Assembly (NCBI RefSeq): GCF_019399235.1
Contig: NZ_JAELVH010000004.1
Coordinates: forward strand, 1 to 64,000
Length of the DNA: 64,000 nucleotides
Reading direction: 5' to 3'
DNA from: Streptomyces poriferorum
Lineage (GTDB): Bacteria; Actinomycetota; Actinomycetes; Streptomycetales; Streptomycetaceae
The translations under genes and the position numbers were made by a program. A model generated the notes under the pieces. The model was not told where the DNA came from, did no database searches, and saw nothing but the letters and a program-made list of their open reading frames with translations. Shown piece by piece: positions 26,506-34,841 of the stretch. Position 1 is the stretch's first letter. Every line of letters starts with the position of its first letter.

Positions 26506-28164
26506 CTAGCGGGGTGAACGCAGTTCCCGCCTGAGGATCTTCCCACTTGCGGTCTTGGGAAGTTCCGTCAGGATCTCGACTTCGCGCGGATACTTGTACG
26601 CGGCAAGCCGTTCCTTGCAGTACGCACCCAATTCACCGGGTTCGACCGAGGCTCCGGGCCGCAGGCTTACGTAGGCGCGGACCGTCTCGCCGCGGTAGGC
26701 GTCGGGGACACCGACGACGGCGGCCTCGCGCACGGCGGGGTGGGTGTAGAGGACGTCTTCGACCTCGCGCGGCCAGACCTTGAAGCCGGAGGCGTTGATC
26801 ATGTCCTTCTTGCGGTCGACGACGTAGAGCCAGCCCGCACGGTCCATGAAGCCGATGTCGCCGGTGCGCAGCTCGCCGTCCGGGAAGGCGGCGGTGGTCG
26901 CCTCGGGCAGCCGCCAGTAGCCGGTGACGACCTGGGGGCCGCGCACCGCGATCTCGCCCTGCTCGCCGAACGGGACCTCGGCCCCGTTCTCGTCGATGAT
27001 CCGCACGACCGTGTCCGGGCCGGGCACGCCGACCGAGAGGGTGCCGGAGACCGGGTCGACGGGCGCCTCGCGCTCGGGCGGCACCGAGGCGCAGGGGGCG
27101 GTGCACTCGGTGAGGCCGTAGCCGTTGCGGATGTACGGGCCGAAGCCCGACCGGAACTTCTCGACGAGCGCGGGCGGCAGGGGTGCGCCGCCGGAGGAGA
27201 TCACCTGGAAGGAGGAGAAGTGCTCGGGCGTGACACCCGGGGTCGCGGCGAGCGCCATGAAGGCGGTCGACGGGCCGACGGTGTAGGCGGGCCGGTGCTC
27301 GGTGAAGGCGTCGAGGACGACGCCGGGGTGGAAGCGGTACGCCAGGACCAGGGTGCCCGCGTTGGTGAGGCAGGCGGCCAGCTGGCAGACCATGCCGGTG
27401 ATGTGGAAGAGCGGGGCGAGGGCGAAGTAGGCGGAGCCTTCGGCGATCGGGTGGCCGGTGCGCTGGCGCTCGGCGTTGACCATGATGTTGCCGTGGGAGT
27501 TCATGGCGCCCTTGGGGGTGCCGCTGGTCCCGGAGGTGTAGCTGATCAGCGCCACGTCGGTGGCGGCGAGCTCCCGGCCGGCGGGGGCCGCGAGGCCCTG
27601 CCTGGCGACGGCCACCAGGTCGTCGGCGTCGTAGGCGGCCGGCAGCCGCTCGAAGTTCAGTACCCGCTCGTCGCTCGAAGTCTGGAGGTCCAGCTCGCAC
27701 GCGGTGACGGCGATCCGGACGGACAGGGCGCCGGCTGCGGTGTCCCGCAGATACGCCTCCCAGGCCCGGTCCGAACAGATCAGTGCCGTGACCTCGGCAT
27801 CCTTCAGTACGTGACCGACCTCGGCGGACTTGTACATCGGGTTGAGCGGGACGACCGTCGCCCCGGCCTTCCAGGCACCGAGCAGCGCGAGCACGAACTG
27901 CGGGGAGTTCTGCAGCATGATCGCGACCCGGTCGCCGCGCTCCAGGCCCCGGGCGGCGAGGTGCCCGGCCACGGAGTCGGAGAGCTCGTCGGCCTCGCGG
28001 TAGGTGAGGCGTCCGTCGAAGTAGGCGAGCGCCGGATGGCCGGGCGCCCGGGCGACGGAGTCGCGGAAGGCGTGCACCAGTGTCTCGGCGGGGTGGACGG
28101 GGGCCCGCTGGGCCTCGCTGAGCAGCGGGAGCCAGGGCTTCGCCGCGTAGATCGACTCGCTCAT
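26506..28164 (-). CDS. Acyl-CoA synthetase (AMP-forming)
   Basis: ANL-superfamily ligase of 552 residues that activates a carboxylic acid to its CoA thioester via an acyl-adenylate. The P-loop YTSGTSGTPKG, the GYGLTE adenine loop, the TGDIGFMDRAGWLYVVDRKK hinge region and the catalytic lysine in PKTASGKILRREL are all present. Its ATG overlaps the SDR stop (ATGA). Fatty or other hydrophobic acids are the likely substrate class; the chain cannot be predicted. With the SDR and TetR it forms a regulated acid-activation and oxidation operon. Confidence 0.93.
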   Translation of the reverse strand: MSESIYAAKPWLPLLSEAQRAPVHPAETLVHAFRDSVARAPGHPALAYFDGRLTYREADELSDSVAGHLAARGLERGDRVAIMLQNSPQFVLALLGAWKAGATVVPLNPMYKSAEVGHVLKDAEVTALICSDRAWEAYLRDTAAGALSVRIAVTACELDLQTSSDERVLNFERLPAAYDADDLVAVARQGLAAPAGRELAATDVALISYTSGTSGTPKGAMNSHGNIMVNAERQRTGHPIAEGSAYFALAPLFHITGMVCQLAACLTNAGTLVLAYRFHPGVVLDAFTEHRPAYTVGPSTAFMALAATPGVTPEHFSSFQVISSGGAPLPPALVEKFRSGFGPYIRNGYGLTECTAPCASVPPEREAPVDPVSGTLSVGVPGPDTVVRIIDENGAEVPFGEQGEIAVRGPQVVTGYWRLPEATTAAFPDGELRTGDIGFMDRAGWLYVVDRKKDMINASGFKVWPREVEDVLYTHPAVREAAVVGVPDAYRGETVRAYVSLRPGASVEPGELGAYCKERLAAYKYPREVEILTELPKTASGKILRRELRSPR

Positions 28165-28925
28165 GCGCCGGTCTCCTCCCACTTGCGCTGGAGGCGGTTC
28201 ATGCCGCGGAGCCAGCGATCGGTGTCCTCTGCCCTGGCGCCGTAGTAGTCGGCGACCTCGGGGTGCGGCAGCACGAGGAAACGGTCCTTGTCCATGGCGT
28301 CGAAGAGGGCGTCGGCGACGTCCTCGGGCTCGATCGCGCCGGGGGCGAGGACGAGCTTCCCGGCCGATCCGGCGCCGGTGAGCATGTCCGTACGCACGCC
28401 CTGCGGGCAGATCGCGTGGACCTTGATGCCGCGGTGGCCGTAGGTGAGCGAGAGCCACTCGGCGAAGGCGACCGCGCCGTGCTTGGTGACGCTGTAAGGC
28501 GCCGCGCCGATCATCGTCAGCAGTCCGGCGGCCGAGGCCGTGGAGACGAACCTGCCGCTGCCGCGCTCCAGCCAGTGGGGGACCAGCACCTTGGCGGCGC
28601 GGACATGGGCCATCACGTTGACGTCCCAGGCGGCGGCCCAGACCTCCTCGTCGGCGAGGACGTCACCGGGCGAGGCGAGGCCGGCGTTGGCGCAGTAGAC
28701 GTCCACGGTGCCGTCCAGCGCGTCCCGTGCGGCCTCGACGATCTGCGAGGCGTCGCCGGCGACCGCGGTGCCGCCGATCTCCTCGGCGAGCGCCTTGATC
28801 CGGTCCTCGTCGAGGTCGTTGACCACGACCCGTGCGCCCTCGGCGGCGAATCTGCGGGCCAGGGCGGCTCCGATGCCGCCTCCGGCTCCCGTGACCACTA
28901 CGCCCGCGCCCTGCACCGTACTCAT
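28161..28925 (-). CDS. Short-chain dehydrogenase/reductase
   Basis: 254-residue NAD(P)-dependent dehydrogenase. TGAGGGIGAALARRFA carries the cofactor glycines, CANAGLASPGD replaces the usual NNAG, and YSVTKHG supplies the YxxxK catalytic pair. It is the first gene of an operon with the acyl-CoA ligase (4-bp overlap) and TetR, so its substrate may be an alcohol or hydroxyacyl intermediate of the same pathway (inference). The ATG at 28925 lies 37 bp from the operator-like palindrome. Confidence 0.88.
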   Translation of the reverse strand: MSTVQGAGVVVTGAGGGIGAALARRFAAEGARVVVNDLDEDRIKALAEEIGGTAVAGDASQIVEAARDALDGTVDVYCANAGLASPGDVLADEEVWAAAWDVNVMAHVRAAKVLVPHWLERGSGRFVSTASAAGLLTMIGAAPYSVTKHGAVAFAEWLSLTYGHRGIKVHAICPQGVRTDMLTGAGSAGKLVLAPGAIEPEDVADALFDAMDKDRFLVLPHPEVADYYGARAEDTDRWLRGMNRLQRKWEETGA

Positions 28926-28961
28926 CGGTCCCGCCTCTCTCAGCCGACTGCACCGGCAGAC

Positions 28962-28975
28962 TAACCGGTCGGTAT
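28962..28975. promoter_or_regulatory. TetR-type operator, ATACCGACYGGT family, copy 2
   Basis: On the minus strand this reads ATACCGACCGGTTA, 37-50 bp upstream of the SDR start. It contains ACCG-NN-CGGT. It is shared with sites at 17756 and 49531; the TetR at the end of this operon is the likely binder. Confidence 0.6.
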
Positions 28976-29109
28976 GTCGTCGGGGAAGGGGTGCGGGCGA
29001 GTCATCCGCCCCTGGAACCACAGCCGCCCCGTCCGGCTCGTTCCCTGCGGCCGTCACGCGCGCTAGCGTGCGTGACCATGACAGACGTCGCGATCATGGA
29101 GGTAGCTGA

Positions 29110-30387
29110 ATGAGCCTGTCCAGACGTGGATTGCTGGCCGCCGGCGGTGCGGTGGGAGCGCTCGCGGCGACTGCCGCGTCCGCCGGACCCGCGGCTGCCC
29201 GCCCCGCTCATGGCAAGGGGCACGACGGTGGACACGGCCGGGTCCGCACCGGCTTCGACCGGCTCGCGGCGGACGGCTACGCCCTGCTGAAGGGGCAGCG
29301 TGTCGGTGTGGTCACCAACCCCACCGGGATCACGTCCGATGTGCGCCACATCGTCGATGTGATGCACCCGGACGACCGGGTGGACCTGACCGCGGTCTTC
29401 GGCCCCGAGCACGGTTTCCGCGGCACCGCGCAGGCGGGCGGCTCGGAGGGCCGGTACGACGACCCGGCGACCGGGCTGCCGGTCTACGACACCTATCTGA
29501 AGAGCGGGCAGGCGCTCGCCGACGTCTTCACCGCGTCCGGCGTGGACACCATCGTCTTCGACATCCAGGACGCGGGAGCCCGCTTCTACACGTACATCTG
29601 GACGCTGTACGACTGCCTGGAGGCGGCCGCCCTCGCGGGGAAGAAGTTCGTGGTGCTGGACCGGCCGAACCCGGTGACGGGACGGGCGGCGCTCGGCCCC
29701 GTGCTCGATCCCGCGTTCGGCACCTTCGTGGGGCGGCGGGAGATCTCACAGGCGCACGGCATGACGGTCACCGAACTGGCGCTGCTGTTCAACGGGGAGT
29801 TCCTCGCGGACCGTCCGGCCGACCTGGAGATCGTGAAGATGTCGGGGTGGTCGCGCTCGGACTTCTTCGACGGGACCGGGCTGCCGTGGGTGCCGCCGAG
29901 CCCCAACATGCCGACGCCCGAGACCGCGCTGGTCTACTCGGGCACCTGTCTCTTCGAAGGCACCAACCTCTCCGAGGGACGCGGCACGACCCGGCCGTTC
30001 GAACTGCTGGGGGCCGAGGGCGTCGACCACACATGGGCGGCGGCGGCGAACGCGCTGGACCTGCCCGGAGTGGCTTTCCGCGAGGCGTACTTCGCGCCGA
30101 CGTTCTCCAAGTTCCAGGGCAAGACCGTGGGCGGGGTGCAGGTGCACGTCCAGGACCGCGAGGTCTTCGACCCGGTGCGCACCGGCATCGCGCTGCTCGT
30201 CACGGCGAAGCAGTCCTGGAGCGGGTTCGCCTGGCGGCCCGACAACTGGATCGACAAGCTCACCGGCAACACCCGGGTCCGCACGATGATCGACGCGGGC
30301 GCGGACACGGACGAGGTGGTGGGTGCGTGGGCGGATGACCTTGCCGCGTTCCGGGCGGTCCGGAAGCGGTACTTGCAGTACCGGTGA
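29110..30387 (+). CDS. Secreted exo-beta-N-acetylmuramidase, NamZ/DUF1343 type
   Basis: 425-residue secreted protein. MSLSRRGLLAAGGAVGALAA followed by an Ala-rich stretch is a twin-arginine signal with cleavage near residue 32. The mature part is DUF1343: GVVTNPTGI, FGPEHGFRG, FDIQDAGARFYTYIWTLYD and PSPNMPTPETALVYSGTCLF. Characterised relatives (NamZ of Bacillus and Tannerella) remove non-reducing terminal MurNAc from peptidoglycan fragments, so cell-wall turnover outside the membrane is the likely role. GGAGG 7 nt before the ATG fixes the start. It stands alone, with a strong hairpin following. Confidence 0.88.
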   Translation: MSLSRRGLLAAGGAVGALAATAASAGPAAARPAHGKGHDGGHGRVRTGFDRLAADGYALLKGQRVGVVTNPTGITSDVRHIVDVMHPDDRVDLTAVFGPEHGFRGTAQAGGSEGRYDDPATGLPVYDTYLKSGQALADVFTASGVDTIVFDIQDAGARFYTYIWTLYDCLEAAALAGKKFVVLDRPNPVTGRAALGPVLDPAFGTFVGRREISQAHGMTVTELALLFNGEFLADRPADLEIVKMSGWSRSDFFDGTGLPWVPPSPNMPTPETALVYSGTCLFEGTNLSEGRGTTRPFELLGAEGVDHTWAAAANALDLPGVAFREAYFAPTFSKFQGKTVGGVQVHVQDREVFDPVRTGIALLVTAKQSWSGFAWRPDNWIDKLTGNTRVRTMIDAGADTDEVVGAWADDLAAFRAVRKRYLQYR

Positions 30388-30394
30388 GCCTGGC

Positions 30395-30423
30395 GGGCGG
30401 GCCCGCTGAGTGCGGGCCCGCCC
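30395..30423. terminator. Hairpin terminator between convergent genes
   Basis: A perfect 12-bp stem GGGCGGGCCCGC / GCGGGCCCGCCC with loop TGAGT lies 7 bp after the NamZ stop. It has no U-tract, as is usual in Streptomyces. It may also serve the convergent acylase gene. Confidence 0.7.
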
Positions 30424-30437
30424 GGCGAACCGGTTCC

Positions 30438-30461
30438 GTCCTCAATCGCCGGACGGGCTGG
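30438..30461. repeat. Dispersed Streptomyces intergenic element
   Basis: It contains TCAATCGCCGGACGGGCTG (30442-30460). From memory, sequences of this type recur in many Streptomyces intergenic regions. A related GCCGGACGGG core appears in the hairpin at 34199-34228. Confidence 0.5.
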
Positions 30462-30498
30462 AATTGCCCGCCGGAGGGGCTGGAACCGGGCGCGGCAT

Positions 30499-33345
30499 TC
30501 AGCGGTGTGCCGGGAACTCCACCACCTGCTGGTACGTCGGGCGGTTCTGCCAGTGGATCGCCTTCTGCGCGATCCCGCCCAGCGCCCGGTGGATGATCGA
30601 GTCCGTGCACCACTGGTCGCCGGCCTTGCAGTTGTCGTCAGCCGGGTAGACCTCGGCCGCCGGCACCGCCGCCGCCTGCTTCAGCGTGGACAGCAGCGCC
30701 GCCCGGCAGCTGCTCAGATCGCCGTTGCCGCAGTAGGGCCTGGCCAGCGGTCCCTTGACCGGCTGCCCCAGCACCTGACGCAGATCCTTGTCGGCGAAGC
30801 CCCACCAGCCGTACTGGAACGCCGAACCGCTGTGGGCGCCGCTCGGCCCGTGGCTGGCCGCCGGGGACTCGTCCGTGGCGAGGTTCGCGGTGAGCGCTCC
30901 GTAGAGGTCGTCACCGAGCCCCGGCTTGAACTCCGCCTCGATCAGCTTCGGCCACCAGGCGTCCATGACGCGTACGGCATCGGCGTAGGTGTACGTGTGC
31001 GAGCCCGGGCTGCTCTCCTTGCGCTGGGCTCCCGCCGCCCGCCAGGAGTCCAGCCGCTGGACCACCGCGTCGAGGTCCGGGTCGGTGACCGGCTGGGAGC
31101 GGATCACCTTGAGCAGTTCGGGGAGCAGCTGCTCGCCGCGCAGATCGGTGAGCGCGGCGTCCGCCATCGCCCGGGTGAGGGAGGCGCGGGTCACGCCGCC
31201 CTCCTCGACCAGCTTCGCCACCCGGTCGTCGAGCAGGTCGGCGCGGTGCACGGCGCTGAGCCCGAAGCCCGCGGAGGCGTACCCCTCGGCCTGCTTGTTG
31301 TTCCAGGAGACGTAGTAGTCCTGGCCGCTGGAGTGCGGGTGCTCGGCGAAGGGGGTGTAGGCGGCGGTGTTGGCCGCCGGGTCGTAGCCCTGCCACTCGT
31401 ACGCCTTCCCGGCCCGGACGGGCAGCGCCGGGTCGACGCCCGCCGCCCGCACCGGGTTCATGCCGCTGTTGTAGTAGGCGGCGGTGCGGGAGTCCGCGTA
31501 GAACCAGTTGAAGGCGTAGTCGATGTTGCTCGCCGCCTGCTGGAAGGAGGCGGCGTCGGTGACGTACGAGGGGTCGTTGAGCATCTGGAAGCCGATGATC
31601 GAGTCGGCCTCGTGCCGGTAGGTGGTGCGCAGCGTGGTGTACGCGACGGGCTTGCCGCCCACGGTGGCGCGGTGGGTGACGATGCCGTAGCCGGTGCGCC
31701 ACACCTGCATCCGGTAGGAGCCCTTCGCCGTGGAGTCGGCGACGGTCGGCTTCCAGGAGTTGGTGCGCTCCAGCTTCTCCATGGCGGTGCAGGCGCCGCG
31801 GTAGAGGTAGTGGGTGGAGTCCTTGGTGGGCGTGGAGCCGTCGGGTTCGCACAGGTCGACGGCGTACGTGTCGGTGATGTCCTGGCCCGCCGAGGTGGCG
31901 CTCCAGGCGTAGTCCTGGCCGCGGCCCATCTGGATGTACATGCCGACACCGGCGAAGGAGACGCCGCGGGCGCTGATGCCGGGTCCCTGGAGTTCCTGGA
32001 GCATCATCAGCTGCGGGGCGAAGTAGCCGGTCTGCGGGCCGAACACGGCGACCGGGTTGCCGCTCGCCGTGTGCTTGCCCGAGACCAGCAGGGCGTTGGA
32101 CATGCCGCGCTTCTGGGCGCCGGAGCCGGAACCGGGGAGCGATCCCTCGGGGATGACCCCGTCGTCGTAGATGCCCTGGGCCTTCTCGAGGGCGGCCGGG
32201 GTCTTGACGGGCGCCTTGACGCCGGTGCCCGCGGAGCCGGTGCGGTCGTGGATGAGCGGCTCGGTGGTGACGGAGCCGGGGTCCGGGAGCGCCGTGCCCA
32301 CTGCCTTGCCGGGTTTGTTCGCGTACGGGAAAGCGGTGCCGTCGTGCACGGTCAGCACGGCCTCGGGGTCGTTGCGCTGCCGGAACGACTCCCAGACCTT
32401 CGTGCCCTCCTGGACGCCGTACTTCTGCTGGGCCGACAGCAGGGAGAGCGCCGCCTGCACCTCACCGCCGCCACCGCCGCCGAACTGGCCGCCGACGACC
32501 GAGGCGATCGAGATCAGGTCGGTGAGCTTGAACGGCTGGATCTCGCCGATGTTGGTGATCGCGTCGATCTTGCCGGTGAGAACGTACTCGCCCGGGAAGT
32601 AGCGGCCCTTCTTCGACTTCTCCCGGTAGGAGTTGATGCCGTCCACATAGGCCTGGGCGTCCGCCATGGCCTGTTCGCCGCGGGCGCCCTCACGGGTCCT
32701 GATGGAGTCGACCTGGGCCTCCAGGTCGGCCTCGGTGTACGGGGCCTGCGGCCAGAACTGCTGCTCCAGGCCCTGGTTGGCCAGCGCGCCGCCGGCGAAG
32801 GAGGTCAGCTCGCCGCGCCCGATGTGGCGGAAGAGGTCCATGAGCCAGAGCCGGTCCTGCCCGGCCGCGAAGCCGGCGCCGAACTCGGTCCCGTAGCGGG
32901 TGGTGCCCTTGATGTGCGGGACGCCCGAGACCTTGTCGCGGGTGATGGTGACGTCCGCGCGGGGCGAGGTGACGGACTCGACCTGGTCCTTCGCGACGCC
33001 GAACGAGGCGTCGTTGAAGAAGTCGTTCAGCTTCTGGTCGGTGAGGCCCGTGTGCCCGGCCACCAGACCGTCGTAGCGGTCGAGCTGGTCGTCGCTGTGC
33101 GCGGGATGGGTGCCGAAGGCCTTGTTGCCGAGGATCTCGACCAGGGTGGCGTTGCCGTTCTCGCCGGGCGGCAGGATGTCGTCGCACTGCCCCTGGCAGT
33201 AGTCGACGACCGGGGCGGGATCCGGCTCGGCGGCGCCGGCGTGGGGTGCGGAGGCCAGCAGGGACGCGCCGAGGGCGAGAACGGCCGCGACGGTGGCGGC
33301 TCTTGTCCTGCCGGTGCGTACGGACATGCGGGTGCGTGGGGGCAT
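30499..33345 (-). CDS. Secreted penicillin acylase-family hydrolase
   Basis: 948-residue Ntn-hydrolase precursor, exported by a signal peptide (hydrophobic core about residues 17-35, ASAPHAGAA cleavage region). It is expected to self-cleave to alpha and beta chains before Ser416 (RGMSNALLVSGKHTASGNP), which becomes the nucleophile. FAAGQDRLWLMDLFRHIGRGEL is the conserved alpha-chain motif. Relatives deacylate penicillins, aculeacins or acyl-homoserine lactones; the natural substrate here is unknown. The ATG at 33345 follows GAGGAG at 6 nt. A run of glycines near residues 289-294 is unusual. Two palindromes precede the gene. Confidence 0.9.
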   Translation of the reverse strand: MPPRTRMSVRTGRTRAATVAAVLALGASLLASAPHAGAAEPDPAPVVDYCQGQCDDILPPGENGNATLVEILGNKAFGTHPAHSDDQLDRYDGLVAGHTGLTDQKLNDFFNDASFGVAKDQVESVTSPRADVTITRDKVSGVPHIKGTTRYGTEFGAGFAAGQDRLWLMDLFRHIGRGELTSFAGGALANQGLEQQFWPQAPYTEADLEAQVDSIRTREGARGEQAMADAQAYVDGINSYREKSKKGRYFPGEYVLTGKIDAITNIGEIQPFKLTDLISIASVVGGQFGGGGGGEVQAALSLLSAQQKYGVQEGTKVWESFRQRNDPEAVLTVHDGTAFPYANKPGKAVGTALPDPGSVTTEPLIHDRTGSAGTGVKAPVKTPAALEKAQGIYDDGVIPEGSLPGSGSGAQKRGMSNALLVSGKHTASGNPVAVFGPQTGYFAPQLMMLQELQGPGISARGVSFAGVGMYIQMGRGQDYAWSATSAGQDITDTYAVDLCEPDGSTPTKDSTHYLYRGACTAMEKLERTNSWKPTVADSTAKGSYRMQVWRTGYGIVTHRATVGGKPVAYTTLRTTYRHEADSIIGFQMLNDPSYVTDAASFQQAASNIDYAFNWFYADSRTAAYYNSGMNPVRAAGVDPALPVRAGKAYEWQGYDPAANTAAYTPFAEHPHSSGQDYYVSWNNKQAEGYASAGFGLSAVHRADLLDDRVAKLVEEGGVTRASLTRAMADAALTDLRGEQLLPELLKVIRSQPVTDPDLDAVVQRLDSWRAAGAQRKESSPGSHTYTYADAVRVMDAWWPKLIEAEFKPGLGDDLYGALTANLATDESPAASHGPSGAHSGSAFQYGWWGFADKDLRQVLGQPVKGPLARPYCGNGDLSSCRAALLSTLKQAAAVPAAEVYPADDNCKAGDQWCTDSIIHRALGGIAQKAIHWQNRPTYQQVVEFPAHR

Positions 33346-33378
33346 GCGTGCTCCTCGGAGAGACCGTTCGCCGGAGGT

Positions 33379-33389
33379 TACCGACGGTA
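33379..33389. promoter_or_regulatory. Palindrome upstream of acylase gene
   Basis: TACCGACGGTA is a perfect 11-bp palindrome 34 bp upstream of the acylase ATG. It resembles, with one base less in the centre, the TACCGACCGGTA core of the site at 49531. It may be a TetR-type operator. Confidence 0.45.
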
Positions 33390-33401
33390 TGACCCGCCGG
33401 T

Positions 33402-33422
33402 AAGGTGAACATCGGTCACCTT
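33402..33422. promoter_or_regulatory. Second palindrome upstream of acylase gene
   Basis: AAGGTGA and TCACCTT form a perfect 7-bp inverted repeat with a 7-bp spacer (ACATCGG). It is a good candidate operator for an unidentified regulator of the secreted acylase or of the divergent zinc-ribbon gene. Confidence 0.5.
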
Positions 33423-33574
33423 TTCCGAATCACCACATCCCGGCGCATGACGAGCCGTCATCTCATTCCGTGGACGGAACGGCCTTTGGATGGAGCCGAT
33501 CCGGGCAGGCGTACGTCCACTCGATGACGCCGAAGTACGGGCAACGGAGTACGAGCGACGGAGGTGGCGGCGCC

Positions 33575-34186
33575 ATGGCCGGTTTCCGGAGTCTGGCGAG
33601 ACAGGTCCGCGATCCGCGGAGCGATCTGGCACTGCGGCGGTACTCGCTGCGCAAATGCCTGGAACGCTTCGCACCGTACGGGCACCGGGCGACCTGGGAC
33701 CATCTGTGCGCCCGGCACGGGATGGGCCCCGAGGACCGGGCGCCCGACCCGGCGCGGCTGATGCGCGCGCTGGAAGAGCTGGAGACCGCGCGGGCGGTCT
33801 GGCTCGGTTACGAGGCGGGGTTCGCCGAGCGCCGCAAGCGGGAGAAGCACGAGGGACTGCGCCGGCCGGCCGCCTTCGACGACTGGCACCGGCGCACCTG
33901 GGGCGGCAACGGGGTCGCACGGTGCGAGGACCCGGCGGTCCACCCGGCGGCACCGCTCGCCGAGGTCCTGGCCCGGCTGATCTCGGCCCTGGAGTCGGAG
34001 CCCGGCGCCGGCTGCCCGGTGTGCGCACAGGCGCGCATCACGTGGCGGCAGGACCTGGACAGCGAGCCGTGGTCCGGCCCGGTCTGCACCGGCTGCGGCA
34101 TCGTGGTGCCGCAGCCCGTACTCACCCCGGACGCGCTGGCGAGGGCCAGGCGGACCCGGCTGGGCGACCTGGCGAGGATCGCCTGA
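33575..34186 (+). CDS. Hypothetical protein with C-terminal zinc ribbon
   Basis: 203 residues, no signal or membrane helix. The N-terminal 130 residues are charged and helical, rich in Arg and Trp (LALRRYSLRKCLERFAPYGH, AFDDWHRRTWGGNG). The C-terminal part carries two CxxC knuckles, C147/C150 (GCPVC) and C171/C174 (CTGC), about 20 residues apart, the geometry of a rubredoxin-like zinc ribbon. This suggests nucleic-acid or protein binding, but I do not recognise the family. GGAGG at 33560-33564 lies 10 nt before the ATG; a longer frame from 33470 is less likely. Confidence 0.65.
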   Translation: MAGFRSLARQVRDPRSDLALRRYSLRKCLERFAPYGHRATWDHLCARHGMGPEDRAPDPARLMRALEELETARAVWLGYEAGFAERRKREKHEGLRRPAAFDDWHRRTWGGNGVARCEDPAVHPAAPLAEVLARLISALESEPGAGCPVCAQARITWRQDLDSEPWSGPVCTGCGIVVPQPVLTPDALARARRTRLGDLARIA

Positions 34187-34198
34187 GGAACGGAGCAG

Positions 34199-34228
34199 CC
34201 CGTCCGGCGCCCGCGGCCGCCGGACGGG
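34199..34228. terminator. Hairpin terminator between convergent genes
   Basis: CCCGTCCGGCG and CGCCGGACGGG form a perfect 11-bp stem with an 8-nt loop between the zinc-ribbon gene and soxR, which converge here. It probably acts in both directions. Confidence 0.65.
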
Positions 34229-34243
34229 GCCGCACCCGGCCGC

Positions 34244-34717
34244 TCACGCCTTGCCCGCGGCCCTGCCCTCCGGCATCAGGCGCGAGCCGCTGATCCGCTC
34301 ACCGGAGATGTCGTCCGGGTTGGAGAGCACACAGGTCTCCAACGACAGGCAGCCGCAGCCGATGCAGTCCGTGAGGTGGTCGCGCAGCCTGGCCAGCTGC
34401 CGGATCCGCTCGTCCAGCTCGGAGCGCCAGGCCTCGGAGAGCCGGGCCCAGTCGTCCCGGTTCGGGGTGCGCTCCTCCGGGAGCTCGGCCAGGGCTTCCC
34501 GGATGGTGGCGAGCGGGATGCCGACCCGCTGCGCCGCCCGGACGAAGGCCACCCGGCGCAGCGCGTCCCTGGTGTAGCGGCGCTGGTTGCCGCTGGTGCG
34601 GCTGCTGGTGATCAGGCCCTTGGCCTCGTAGAAGTGCAGGGCCGAAACCGCGGCGCCGCTGCGCGCGGAGAGCTGGCCGACCGTGAGTTCATGGAGTGTC
34701 TGTGGGATCTGGGGCAC
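34244..34717 (-). CDS. soxR: Redox-sensing regulator SoxR
   Basis: MerR-family activator of 157 residues. The N-terminal winged helix (LTVGQLSARSGAAVSALHFYE) and dimerisation helix are followed by the [2Fe-2S] cluster motif CIGCGCLSLETC, cysteines 118, 121, 123 and 129. In Streptomyces, SoxR senses redox-active compounds such as actinorhodin rather than superoxide and activates an oxidoreductase, a transporter and a monooxygenase elsewhere (established for S. coelicolor). It starts at the GTG at 34717; TAGGGT 7 nt upstream predicts a leaderless mRNA. No SoxR target is adjacent. Confidence 0.95.
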   Translation of the reverse strand: MPQIPQTLHELTVGQLSARSGAAVSALHFYEAKGLITSSRTSGNQRRYTRDALRRVAFVRAAQRVGIPLATIREALAELPEERTPNRDDWARLSEAWRSELDERIRQLARLRDHLTDCIGCGCLSLETCVLSNPDDISGERISGSRLMPEGRAAGKA

Positions 34718-34724
34718 TCATCGA

Positions 34725-34730
34725 ACCCTA
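34725..34730 (-). promoter_or_regulatory. -10 box, leaderless soxR transcript
   Basis: Read on the minus strand, TAGGGT lies 7 nt before the GTG at 34717. Confidence 0.45.
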
Positions 34731-34757
34731 CGTGGCCCGTTCCCGCCCGGTCCGTCG

Positions 34758-34786
34758 TTGACAGGAACGCACCCGCCAACCATGCT
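34758..34786 (+). promoter_or_regulatory. Sigma-70-type promoter of the MaoC gene
   Basis: TTGACA (34758-34763), a 17-bp spacer and CATGCT (34781-34786) form a near-consensus housekeeping promoter. The -10 overlaps the operator that begins at 34785, so a bound repressor would block it. Confidence 0.75.
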
Positions 34787-34800
34787 GAGCAAGCGCTTAG
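34785..34800. promoter_or_regulatory. TetR-type operator CTGAGCAAGCGCTTAG, copy 1
   Basis: A 16-bp sequence with a palindromic AAGCGCTT core, overlapping the -10 and start region of the MaoC promoter. It is repeated without mismatch at 36046-36061, upstream of the neighbouring TetR gene. Confidence 0.8.
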
Positions 34801-34841
34801 ACAGGCACCCGATGGATGGTCGAGAGCGGGAAGGCAGGGAC

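Noticed and set aside
30505..33408. 967-codon open frame antisense to the acylase gene
   Set aside because: It mirrors the acylase gene through third-position GC bias, has no family motifs and is rich in Gly/Arg/Val in the way of antisense frames.
33470..33574. N-terminal extension of the zinc-ribbon protein
   Set aside because: The extra 35 residues lack a ribosome site, while GGAGG precedes the ATG at 33575.
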